Below are positions 1 to 10,750 of a DNA stretch of 64,000 bases, piece after piece (within the stretch, counting starts at the first letter, position 1; the number at the start of each line of letters is the position of its first letter). The stretch is from Prosapia bicincta (Eukaryota; Arthropoda; Insecta; Hemiptera; Cercopidae). The stretch is taken from NCBI GenBank assembly GCA_036971475.1, contig JBAIZL010000002.1, positions 132,842,240-132,906,239 of the forward strand, in the 5' to 3' direction. Made by a program: the position numbers and the translations under genes. The notes below the pieces were generated by a model. That model did not search any database. It was not told where the DNA came from and saw nothing but the letters and a program-made list of their open reading frames with translations.

Positions 1-998
1 TTAATAAAACTTATTTTATTTTTAAAACAGGGAAGTATTTGAGTCGAAATAAAATACTTATGTTAAACAAAGTACAGTTTTGAAAATCCGAGTCCCAAAT
101 TTTCGAGGTTCCATTAAGTTCGAGTCTATTTCTATTTCAGACTATTTTATCTATTTCTAAGGAAATTTAAGTTGTTTACTGTTAGATAAAGCACCGTCGC
201 ATGCTGATAAAGATCAACTGTGGTTTGATGATATACATGCTTCTTTTCTACCTATAAATGTTTTGAGCTTAATCCAGCCGATTGATCAGGGTGTTCTGGA
301 ATGTATGAAAAAATACAGACGTTACGTTTTACAATCTCTCTAGGAAGCCACTGAAAGGGAAAAAAATCATTGTAGGCTTTCTAAAAAAATACGGTTAATG
401 ATGTGTACTGTATAGCTGAATCTTGGAATGAAATAAAAGAAGAAATATTAAGTAAGCCTTAGAATAAAGTCTTGGGTCATAATAAAACTGTTGGGTGTGT
501 CATTGATTCACAAGAAGAAACAGATTTGCCATCCCTTATCAAGAAATTTTCAGGTTGTGAAAATGTCGATGAGTAAGTACAAATGTAAGTAACGATAGCA
601 TATGTTACAACTATTGAAATAGTACAAGAAGGGAAAATTAGTCAGGGTGAAAGAACGTTCGCTTTGGAAACTGCAATGCTCTGTATTGAATAACAGACTT
701 CACACCGACAGATGTGCTTCTGCTAAGACATCTACGCGACACCCCAGCTCAAAAACTATCTGATAAGCAGATGTCTGCCTTGTTATTACAGAAGACACTT
801 AAAAACTCTTTCCCTATGTAAGTACTGTAATCAATGCAGTTCTATAAACGTATTTTGTGCATTATTAATTATAGTATTAGGGTTCACTAAAACCTATATT
901 TTTTTTCATGTACAGGAGTGTATTTCCATGTATTCCAAGTTTTCGGTAATCTGAGAGGGTCTCAGTCCCATCTACCTCGAATTATCAAGCCTCTACTG
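1..998 (+). pseudogene. pogo/Tigger-like DNA transposon, 3' part (decayed DDE transposase)
   Basis: Broken reading frames on the plus strand resemble the C-terminal half of a pogo/Tigger (jerky-type) transposase, the enzyme that cuts and pastes this Tc1/mariner-superfamily element. From 179 the translation reads LLDKAPSHA, then SLIQPIDQGVLECMKKY, matching the family's 'LLDNAPSH ... IQPMDQG' block that holds a catalytic acidic residue. A TAG follows at about 341. Further pieces include SWNEIKEEI near 420 and HLRDTPAQKLSDKQMSALLLQKT near 730-800. Several stops and frameshifts make it a pseudogene. At the right end the reverse complement of 960-998 begins CAGTAGAGGCTTGATAATTCG, a typical pogo/Tigger terminal inverted repeat, followed by a TA target dinucleotide at 999-1000. 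The left end lies outside the window. Family assignment is from remembered motifs. Confidence 0.7.
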
Positions 999-1001
999 TA
1001 T

Positions 1002-2390
1002 ACTGCTAATTAGTGCTCATGGTCAATCTATGACCAAAAATTGACAATTTATATTCTTAAAATTTTCACAAAGATGATTTTTGATAAAATATATAATATA
1101 TTTGACGAAGGGGCAAAGGATTAGTGACCAAATTTAAATTTAGCTTCTGTATAGATATTATACCTACTCGTATTTATTATAGGTTCTGTAGAGACAATGA
1201 ATGTGTTGACAATAGCAGTAGGTATTTATTATGTTCTTTTATTAGATTCTATATAATAAAACTCAAATTATAAAAATTAACAATGTAAATGAATTTGTTT
1301 AAATTAAGAGTAAAGTAATTGCACATAATAATTTGTTTGATCATAAGTAATAACTGAGTGAAACCTACAAACTTGCGACATGTTTCGAAACAATCACATT
1401 TACAAAGCCAACCCAAGAGTAGCAGGCTAGCTTCATCAATGAAACGATTATTTCTAAATACATTAGCAAGTAAATTGATAGTTTTCACTCAGTTCAATAA
1501 TTACTTATTTATTTGAAATTAAATTTATTCTGCAATTAAAGATGATAACAACAAACGACTTCAATTAATTTGGTTTTGATAAAGTTATGTTACATTTAAT
1601 ATTATGTGATTTGGTGTTTTGTTGCCTAAGGCGAATTATACTAAGGTAATTATACTAAAACTACCACAGGTTTTTATAAGGTTATCTTGAATTTTGTATT
1701 GTTATCATACACATTTTGAGATCTGTAACAAAATGTATGAAATGTATCAAATTATTTATTCAACATATCCTATTTATTTATGTATATAAATTTATTTAAC
1801 ATAGATATATTTTGTTTTAAACAGCTAGAAGTTTTTATACATATTGATAAAAACAGACTCATGGAATATATATATTATATCAATAACAATAAATACAGTT
1901 ATCTTATTTAGTTTTTTAAATCTAAATGATTTCAATACTCATGTATTTTAACCTTCAAAGGGGTGCTTAGAGTTTCAAACGGGAGCGGGCGTTTGCGGAG
2001 GTTTATTTCGCACCAAACCCTTTAAAATTTAAACTGTTTTCGATTTTATATTTGAGTGACTTCACAATTAAATACTATATAAATGCATTGTAAAGAAATT
2101 CAGGAATCATTATTGTACAATTTTAATTTTCTAGATGTCATAGTTCTAAAAATATTTTGAATTGTTAAAACGTGTAAGCAATGTATACTAGATCACTGTT
2201 TTCATTACGGAAGAGACGTTTGCGGGTTATTTTTCTGTAATAAAGTAATTCAACATCTAAACATAAAAAATATTTTATCGTGATGGTAGGCCCTACATAT
2301 AAGAATATGAAATTAATTGTAATATTTAATGAAAATAAGGAATGTTTTAATTCAAATATATAACCTAAAAATTAGTAGAAGAAAAAATAT
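1002..2390. other. AT-rich non-coding stretch
   Basis: No coding pattern, RNA gene or clear repeat was recognised here. Short open frames are AT-rich and have no coding features. Confidence 0.4.
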
Positions 2391-2399
2391 TGGCTTTAT

Positions 2400-3060
2400 T
2401 ACACAACAGGTTCTAGTGTAAAATAAAACTAGCAGAATCTTACAAAGTCTTTGTTGAAAAAAACAATTCAGTGGTTCATTTCTAAGCTTACTAGTCACCA
2501 CTAGTGTAGCATGAACATAGCCTACTCTCATTAGAATTATGTTTCTTTTTTGCTTTCCTCCCTTGATTTCCTGGTTCAGTATACCACAGCATTTTTCACT
2601 TTTTACTAAAAAAAAAGTTCTCATCTATTGTAAAACTGCACTGAAACAGCTTCCTGGCGGATTTTTAACAGGATTTTCTCTATAACGTCAAAATGTGATT
2701 ACGTTTCAACAAATTCTTCGTTTTCAGATTTACCTGTTATATCTTCATTTGTTCCATTTTCAATTTCATTGACTTCGTCAGGTTCATCATCTGGCAAAGA
2801 GACTAGTTTTCATCAGGATCATCATAGAGCTCTCTAACAAAATTTCTGGTAGAAAGTATTTATTGAATTTCTTCTTTTTCGACACCACATAGCATTTTAC
2901 GAGTTTTCTCCTCTTTAAATGGAACAACAGTAAAATGTAAAACTTGAATACTAAAAAGACATACAATACTTGAATAATAACTACAAAATCAGTAATAATT
3001 GAACTCCATAATGTCTTTTGTAATGTGAATAGCCGCATGAGGAACTCCACACAAATAACT
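2400..3060 (-). pseudogene. Unidentified decayed coding remnant
   Basis: On the minus strand several short pieces look protein-like although interrupted by stops and frame changes. Reading down from about 3050 they include VPHAAIHITKDIMEFNY, VVPFKEEKTRKMLCGVEKEEI, FVRELYDDPDEN, SLPDDEPDEVNEIENG and, near 2580-2460, a piece with NQEIKGGKQKRN. The acidic middle and scattered stops suggest an old transposase or retro-gene relic rather than a working host exon. I cannot name the family. Confidence 0.3.
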
Positions 3061-4159
3061 TACACTAAGGGTACTTGGGGACAAAACTTCTGCAATCTGA
3101 CTGCGCGGGACATATATTTAAATTTACACTAAAGCTATAAGGAAATAATGAACAAAAATAAATTGGGCCGTTTACTAGAATGCAGGGTGTGAAGTAATGA
3201 ACTGGAAATAAACTTCTGACAACTGGAAAGACATTTTCTTAACAAATATGTGCGGAGAAAAACTTCGCTTGAATCCTCTCGAAAGTTAAAATTCTCTGTC
3301 TTCATGTAAAATTATTCGTGCGTGTGTATTTCACATATACACATCTGCTCATTAATTTTTTTTACCAGCTGTAGTGTTTATTAGATCATCTAGTCCTCAT
3401 ACTTAATCAGAATAAATAGTAAAGGTCAATATATTCCTTGCAAAAAACCTTCCTAACACTCAGTCAAAATACGACAAATTGTGTTCACATCATTTTAAAA
3501 ACCTGATCTCCTTATGTATATGAAAAATAATTCTATAAAAAGATATATTTTCTAACACCATTCTAGATAAATAATTATAATTGGTAAAAAAGGAAGCAGA
3601 TTTGGGTAACAAAACATATGAGTGAAAGTATTTTGTTTTGCAAAAGTGACTATTAGTTCTGTGAAGGGATTTAGTATTTATTAGACCATGGATTTACCTG
3701 CTGTTTAGACCAATCAAACTCTTAGATTGGCAAGCTTATTGTCACTGCTTGGGTCAATCTCACAAAGTGGTGTATGTTCCATTATCCACTGAAATATTTT
3801 CAAGGTAATTTTTACTGTCTTGGTGTAATTTTAATCAATGCAAAAACAAACAATTGACAAACACTTCATCAATGCAATAATATGATGTCATAAGTCAGGA
3901 TGAGACGACTCTGATGGTATTGAACCACCTTCAATACTCAATTCTCCATTGATTAAGTGCTGATTCTGATTTTTGTTTTCTTAACTACTATTTCATTGTT
4001 TTATATCGAGTGCAATAAACACATTGATAGCTAAACTAGTAATTGTCTAGTTTCTTTACATTTGCGTTCACTTCTATACTGATTTTCTATGCATGTTTTA
4101 TTCTCTTTTATTCTATAATAAACTCCTTTTCTGTAACCATTAGGATAGTTTTAAAGTAA

Positions 4160-5507
4160 GTTAGGTAGACTGATTATGTGAAACAGGAGAAAGTTAGGTA
4201 GACTGATTATGTGAAACAGGAGAAAGTTAGGTAGACTGATTATGTGAAACAGGAGAAAGTTAGGTAGACTGATTATGTGAAACAGGAGAAAGTTAGGTAG
4301 ACTGATTATGTGAAACAGGAGAAAGTTAGGTAGACTGATTATGTGAAACAGGAGAAAGTTAGGTAGACTGATTATGTAAAACAGGAGTAAGTTAGGTAGA
4401 CTGATTATGTGAAACAGGAGAAAGTTAGGTAGACTGATTATGTGAAACAGGAGAAAGTTAGGTAGACTGATTATGTGAAACAGGAGAAAGTTAGGTAGAC
4501 TGATTATGTGAAACAGGAGAAAGTTAGGTAGACTGATTATGTGAAACAGGAGAAAGTTAGGCAGACTGATTATGTGAAACAGGAGAAAGTTAGGTAGACT
4601 GATTATGTGAAACAGGAGAAAGTTAGGTAGACTGATTATGTGAAACAGGAGAAAGTTAGGTAGACTGATTATGTGAAACAGGAGAAAGTTAGGTAGACTG
4701 ATTATGTGAAACAGGAGAAAGTTAGGTAGACTGATTATGTGAAACAGGAGAAAGTTAGGTAGACTGATTATGTGAAACAGGAGAAAGTTAGGTAGACTGA
4801 TTATGTGAAACAGGAGAAAGTTAGGTAGACTGATTATGTGAAACAGGAGAAAGTTAGGTAGACTGATTATGTGAAACAGGAGAAAGTTAGGTAGACTGAT
4901 TATGTGAAACAGGAGAAAGTTAGGTAGACTGATTATGTGAAACAGGAGAAAGTTAGGTAGACTGATTATGTGAAACAGGAGAAAGTTAGGTAGACTGATT
5001 ATGTGAAACAGGAGAAAGTTAGGTAGACTGATTATGTGAAACAGGAGAAAGTTAGGTAGACTGATTATGTGAAACAGGAGAAAGTTAGGTAGACTGATTA
5101 TGTGAAACAGGAGAAAGTTAGGTAGACTAATTATGTGAAACAGGAGAAAGTTAGGTAGACTGATTATGTGAAACAGGAGAAAGTTAGGTAGACTGATTAT
5201 GTGAAACAGGAGAAAGTTAGGTAGACTGATTATGTGAAACAGGAGAAAGTTAGGTAGACTGATTATGTGAAACAGGAGAAAGTTAGGTAGACTGATTATG
5301 TGAAACAGGAGAAAGTTAGGTAGACTGATTATGTGAAACAGGAGAAAGTTAGGTAGACTAATTATGTGAAACAGGAGAAAGTTAGGTAGACTGATTATGT
5401 GAAACAGGAGAAAGCTAGGTAGACTGATTATGTGAAACAGGAGAAAGTTAGGTAGACTAATTATGTGAAACAGGAGAAAGTTAGGTAGACTGATTATGTG
5501 AAACAGG
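4160..5507. repeat. 33-bp minisatellite, 41 copies
   Basis: The unit GTTAGGTAGACTGATTATGT + GAAACAGGAGAAA (33 bp) repeats head to tail with no change of phase from 4160 to 5507: the 'TTAGGTAGAC' start occurs at 4161 and again at 5481, exactly 40 periods later. The last copy is partial. Only a few point variants are visible: GTAAAACAGGAGTAAG near 4375-4390, GGCAGAC near 4560, three copies with GACTAATT instead of GACTGATT (near 5127, 5357 and 5457), and AAAGCTAGG near 5413. The homogeneity implies recent expansion or gene-conversion-like homogenisation. Because 33 is divisible by 3, one minus-strand frame is open throughout, but it has no ATG and is not proposed as a gene. Confidence 0.97.
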
Positions 5508-5674
5508 GCCTATAACATGAGGGGTTTGGAGGTTAACCGCCTCCAAAAAAAAATTCAATATTTCTTTACTTAATATTTTATTGCAAAAAAATTACTTTAA
5601 ATTTGTCAGTTTTTTTTTTAATTATTTATCAACTTCTTATAAGAATATTATGATATAAAGGTACAAGATAGTTT

Positions 5675-6530
5675 TTATAAAATTACTAGCCAACGCCCAC
5701 CCTTGGCTGTTTGGCTGTTGAGCCATTTAGTGACTCGCTGACCAGTATAGACAACTTCCTTAAGTGGGTCATCATCATCTCCGAAATGGTTGAGTGCATT
5801 GCATTTCAGCAGATGATCCGCATCAATCGTATCATGTCCACAGAGAGGGCATTTCTGTGTTGGGAGCACACCAATGCGATGTAGATGGGTGCCCAAGTAA
5901 TCGTGGCCGGTCTGCATTCTGAACTTGGTAACACCTACAGCTCGTAAGAGTTTGTGTGATGGGTCCTGTGGGGACAAGGTTTTCCCATTTTCTTCCTGGC
6001 GATTGCTGTGTGAAGTGCAGTTTGCTGGCCCGGTTGATAGTTGCGTTGATGTGAGCCTTCGTGATTTGCTACGAGGGCATACAAATGGGTTGTGCCTTTT
6101 TTGGCCAGAAAGTCTGCCCTCTTATTTCAATAGAAGCTAACATGACTAGGGATCCATTGTAAAGTTATATGCCAACCTTTATTTGCCTTGTGTCCATTGT
6201 TTTTTTTTTTCAGCCTGTATCCGTATTGTACGGCATGTTTCGGATGGCCGCTTGTGAATCAACGAAGAAAACTGCCTGTGTAGGGGCTATTTTGTTGAGT
6301 TAGTTTGCTGCTGCTCGTACGGTTATTATTTCTCCATTGTAGTTGCTCTGTGGTGCTCCCACTGCTAGGTACCCTCAAAATTTCTACTGTAGTAGTTGCG
6401 CCCATTTCTGGTATTGATGACTCATCCTTGTATATATGTAACCATTTTGTTTGTGGGTACTCTTCATTGATTGTATGCAAGGTGGCTTGCTTCAGTTCTA
6501 TGTCCAAGGATGCTGATTTCGGCTAACTGT
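5675..6530 (-). pseudogene. Non-LTR retrotransposon 3' fragment (RNase H and C-terminal zinc motif)
   Basis: Minus-strand frames resemble the end of the pol ORF of an RNase H-bearing non-LTR element. From about 6507 the piece WLHIYKDESSIPEMGATTTVE corresponds to the first RNase H strand; the normal first Asp motif (TDGS) is altered here to KDES. WIPSHVSFYFNKRADFLAKKG near 6170-6100 matches the 'W-[IV]-PGH...N..AD.LAK' block. From 5977 the tail FRMQTGHDYLGTHLHRIGV is followed by a Cys/His cluster (CPLCGH ... DHLLKC) typical of these C-termini. Frameshifts separate the pieces and no RT is present, so this is a 5'-truncated dead copy. It differs in sequence from the two larger non-LTR elements in the window. 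Confidence 0.7.
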
Positions 6531-6779
6531 GGTTCTTCTAACTGTAATTAGCTCTCGGTAGATTGTAGAAAAACTCTTGGCATTTTGTAAGCAGTGTTGG
6601 CTTCTCCAAGGCTATTCCATACTTTAAAGCCAACCTCTCAATGGACGCCATGGGGTTATTTAAGTCTTTAGTCGGACCGTGGCTTGTCTGTTGTTTGTCC
6701 AATGAGTGTATACTCCTTCGTGCCTCTGCCAGAATCGGGGAACTATTTTCTCTCTATGGCTTTCCATTGAACAAAAATG

Positions 6780-8100
6780 GACTAATAGTAATAGCAGTTT
6801 ACTGCTAGTGTTTATAAAATTTTAACTAGCAGTAAACTGATAGCTGTTAATTAAGTGTGTACAATGTCCATAAAAAATTTTATTGGTTGTAACCTCTTTT
6901 AGCGATGGCCGCGTATTTAATGAACAAAACTTACCGATATTAAGTTAGCTTAGCTACTGAGAACAATTCACAACTGTAAATATTTGAAGAGTTCACTCAA
7001 AAACTCATTACACACTAATTTATTAATACATATAGACTAGTTCTGTGACGATATCGTGATCGGTTATTACTGAATTGAAGTGGACCTAAATGTGCTTTTT
7101 GTCTATAACAAGAGATTACTTTAACAGAAGATGAAGTTTTTAATAAACTTTCAAAGAGGTCTTATAGACTAAAGGCTTCTTTCTTTATAGAAATGTAAAT
7201 TATGAAACTTTAGTTTGCTTTCAAGACATCATTTCTTGCAAGGTTTTATCCTGATTTCCCAAATACCACCTTGTGCATGTACTTGAATTTAATATTTATT
7301 TGGATTGTATTTAAATTAAGAAAAATTCACTCATTTTATCAAATTTTAAGCATTATAGTGTCATTAAATGATATTTAATTTTCAAAAATTTTACTTTGAA
7401 ATGTATACTAGCTCCGTGTCTGTCTCCCTCAATATCCAACCTCTAACTATTTAAAACCCCCTTCCAGAAGGAATTTCTGCCTACACCATTGATAATAGCC
7501 TTAGAAGTATGTAAGCTGAATATCCATATGCATCTCTGCTTTTCTTTAACCGATTCATTTGGCAATCAACCTCCTATTAAATTTAGCTTATTTTTGGAGT
7601 ACCTATCCTTTGTATTTTCTGTCAACATAACATCCCTTGTACAGCAAAGGATTATACTTGTTACTGTTTAGATGTATTATGTTATATAATAACTATAAAA
7701 CTAAATAATATAAATCGTTTTTTGTTTGTTTTGTTTTACAGGACCCGATAGTATGAATAAGTGCCAGTGCCAAGTGATTGACTCAACATTAAACATAATA
7801 TTGTGGAAAATATATGTTTTTTCACATGAAAATTGTACTTCAGTTCTTGTGCGTTTTTTAAAAATTTTCTAATATCATTTTTTTATAAAGCCTATTTGAA
7901 ACAAAAGTTAATTGCATTTATTTAACGTTATTTGGATTCTCTTCAGATGGTTTTATAAGCAATTTTACTAGTGGTGTTAGTCTTTGCACAAATTAGAACT
8001 AATAAAGTTATTATTTTTAATTGTCATCGGTTCTGTACGTATAACTTGCATAACTGAATGTGTTGTTGGCTCCTAAATGATCCTGCATAATTTTATTTCT
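6780..8100. other. AT-rich non-coding stretch with a possible 3' splice acceptor
   Basis: No convincing coding sequence. A pyrimidine-rich tract ending TTTGTTTTACAG at 7729-7740 resembles a plus-strand splice acceptor and is followed by AT-rich sequence that could be a short terminal exon and 3' UTR of a gene to the left, but no upstream exon was found. Confidence 0.2.
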
Positions 8101-10500
8101 GCCTGTGACACTTATAGGAATAATTATGTTGACATTTAGTGCCTGTTATAGATTTAAGGAAAAAACATTGATTTTATATAATACTTTGTGACTATGCATT
8201 ACAGTATGGATATTTGGGTATTTGCTGACACGTAGAATTGCCTGCTCCTGAATAACCTGTTTTCTGTTAAATTTTGTTGAAACTATCAGAATGTATTATT
8301 TTATATGATTAACTCTGATTCTTTTCATGTGTAAAATTGTCTGTTGCGGAACAATATGATTTCAGTTTAGGAGAAAGCAAATTTTGTCTGTGTCAATTAT
8401 TAGTACGTAGATGTTAACATTCTAGAAAAATTGTTTGTCAGTTTTAAAAAAAACTCAAATATCCATGAGTGTCCTCTGGTCCTTTGTATTATTGAGGAAT
8501 TGTATTTTTTTTATTTAGAACTGTGTGTTTCTAATAACGTTTTTCAAGTTTTTTAAAATATTCCATGTTTGTGAATAATATGTTTTATTTATCAGAATAA
8601 TTCTCTTTTGCTCTTTGTATTTCTTTTGAAAACTTGTCTGTTTCTGAATGATGTTATTCAAGTTTTTAAAAATATTCCATGTTTGTAAATAATATGCTTT
8701 ATTTCTGATACTTCTTATTTGTTCTTTCTATTTCTGTTGAGAACTTGTCTGTTTCTGAATGAGATATTCAAGTTTTTAAAAATATTCCATGTTTGTAAAT
8801 AATATGCTTTATTTCTGATACTTCTTATTTGTTCTTTCTATTTCTGTTGAGAACTTGTCTATTTCTGAATGAGTTATTCAAGTTTTTAAAAATATTCCAT
8901 GTTTGTGAATAATATGTTTTATTTCTGATACTTCTCTTTTTGTTCTTTCTAATTGTCTGTATCTGAATGATGTTATTCGAGTTTTTAAAAATATTCCATG
9001 TTTGTAAATAATATGCTTTATTTCTGATACTTCTTATTTGTTCTTTCTATTTCTGTTGAGAACTTGTCTGTTTCTGAATGAGTTATTCAAGTTTTTAAAA
9101 ATATTTCATGTTTGTGAATAATATGTTTTATTTCTGATACTTCTCTTTTTGTTCTTTCTAATTGTCTGTTTCTGAATGATGTTATTCGAGTTTTTAAAAA
9201 TATTCCATGTTTGTAAATAATATGCTTTATTTCTGATACTTCTTATTTGTTCTTTCTGTTTCTGTTGAGAACTTGTCTGTTTCTGAATGAGTTATTCAAG
9301 TTTTTAAAAATATTCCATGTTTGTGAATAATATGTTTTATTTCTGATACTTCTCTTTTTGTTCTTTCTATTTCTGTTTAGAATTGTCTGTTTCTGAATGA
9401 CCTTATTCAAGTTTTTAAAATATTCCATGTTTGTGAATAATATGCTTTGTTTCTAATACTTCTCTTTTGTTCTTTGTATTTCTTTTGAGAACTTGTCTGT
9501 TTTTGAATAAAGGTATTCATGTTTTTTTAAATTAAATATGTGTTACTTTAAAGTAATTTGTATACTTAATTTATAAATTCTATTTTTATCCTCTGATTTG
9601 TGTTAATGAGGAAATGTATTTTTTATTTAGATTTGTCTGTTTCTGAATAACATTATTCAAGTTTTTAAAAGTTGAATGTGTTACTTTTCTGTATTCTTGT
9701 ATCTCCAGCAAAATAGAATTCCATATTTGTGAATGATATGCTTTATTTCTGTTAATTCTCTTTTGTTCTTTGTGTTGCTGTTGAGAATTGTCTGTTTTTA
9801 AATAAAGCTATTCATGTTTTTTCAAAATTAAATATATGGTACTTTAAAGTGATTTTTTATGTATTTAATTTATAAATTTTATTTTTATCCTCTGATTTGT
9901 GTTAGTGAGGAAATGTATTTTTTAGTTAAAATTGCCTGTTCCTGGATAATGTTATTCAAGTTTTTAAAAGTTAAATGTGTTACTTTTCTGTATTCTTGCT
10001 TCTCCAGCAAAATGGAATTCCATATTTGTGAATGATATACTTTATTTCTGGTACTTCTCTTTTGTTCTTTGTATTGCTGTTTCTTTTTTTGAATAAAGGT
10101 ATTCTTGTTTTTTAAAAATTAAATATATGTTACTTAAAAACAATTTGTTGTATATTTAATTTATAAATTCTATTTTTATCCTCTTATTTGTGTTAGTGAG
10201 GATTTGTATTTTTAATTAGGTTTCTGAATAATGTTATTCAAGTTTTTAAAAGTTAAATGTGTTACTTTTCTGTATTCTTGTATCTTTAGCAAAATGGAAT
10301 TCTATTTTGGTGAATAATATGCTTTATTTCTTTGACTTCTCTTTTCTTTGTATTGCTGTTGAGAATTGTCTGTTCCTAAACAATGTTATTCAAATTTTTA
10401 TAAATTTAAATAGGTTTTTTTCTTCATGCTTGTGTTTTTAGGAAAATATAATTCCTTCTTATTGAATAATATGCTTTGTTCTTTGTTTTTATTTTCTTCC
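8100..10500. repeat. Diverged ~110-bp tandem satellite with ~210-bp dimer order
   Basis: About 16 diverged monomers share a core of TTATTCAAGTTTTTAAAA, ATTCCATGTTTGT(A/G)AATAATATG, CTTTATTTCTGATACTTCT and TTGTTCTTTCTATTTCTG. The centre of the array (about 8640-9480) is best conserved. There two monomer types alternate, one with TGTAAATAATATGCTTT and CTTCTTATTTG, the other with TGTGAATAATATGTTTT and CTTCTCTTTTTG, giving a ~207-212-bp higher-order period. The flanks carry longer, more diverged units with an inserted block (CTGTATTCTTG...CCAGCAAAAT). This is an older array than the 33-bp minisatellite. Confidence 0.85.
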
Positions 10501-10750
10501 TTGTATTGGAATTAACTAATTTCAATAATACAAACTATAAAATTACAATTTTATTTCTATAATCCATTACAGTTCCTATCATATATCCTGTAATTATTAG
10601 TACCTATACTTGTATTTCTTAGGTGAGAAAACATTTTAATGAGTATAAGAGTTTTTATTATTTATTACTAAAACTCGGAGGGACCTTATCGGTGTAGAGC
10701 ACTTAGCTGCAGCCTTTGTACTCTCTTCCCATCCCTACCACAGGACTAGC

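Noticed and set aside
4160..5507. Long minus-strand open frame (11-residue repeat) through the minisatellite
   Set aside because: It is open only because the 33-bp period is a multiple of three. There is no ATG in the unit and no flanking coding sequence.
4160..5507. TTAGG in each minisatellite unit as an insect telomere signal
   Set aside because: There is one TTAGG per 33 bp, not tandem TTAGG; this is coincidental.
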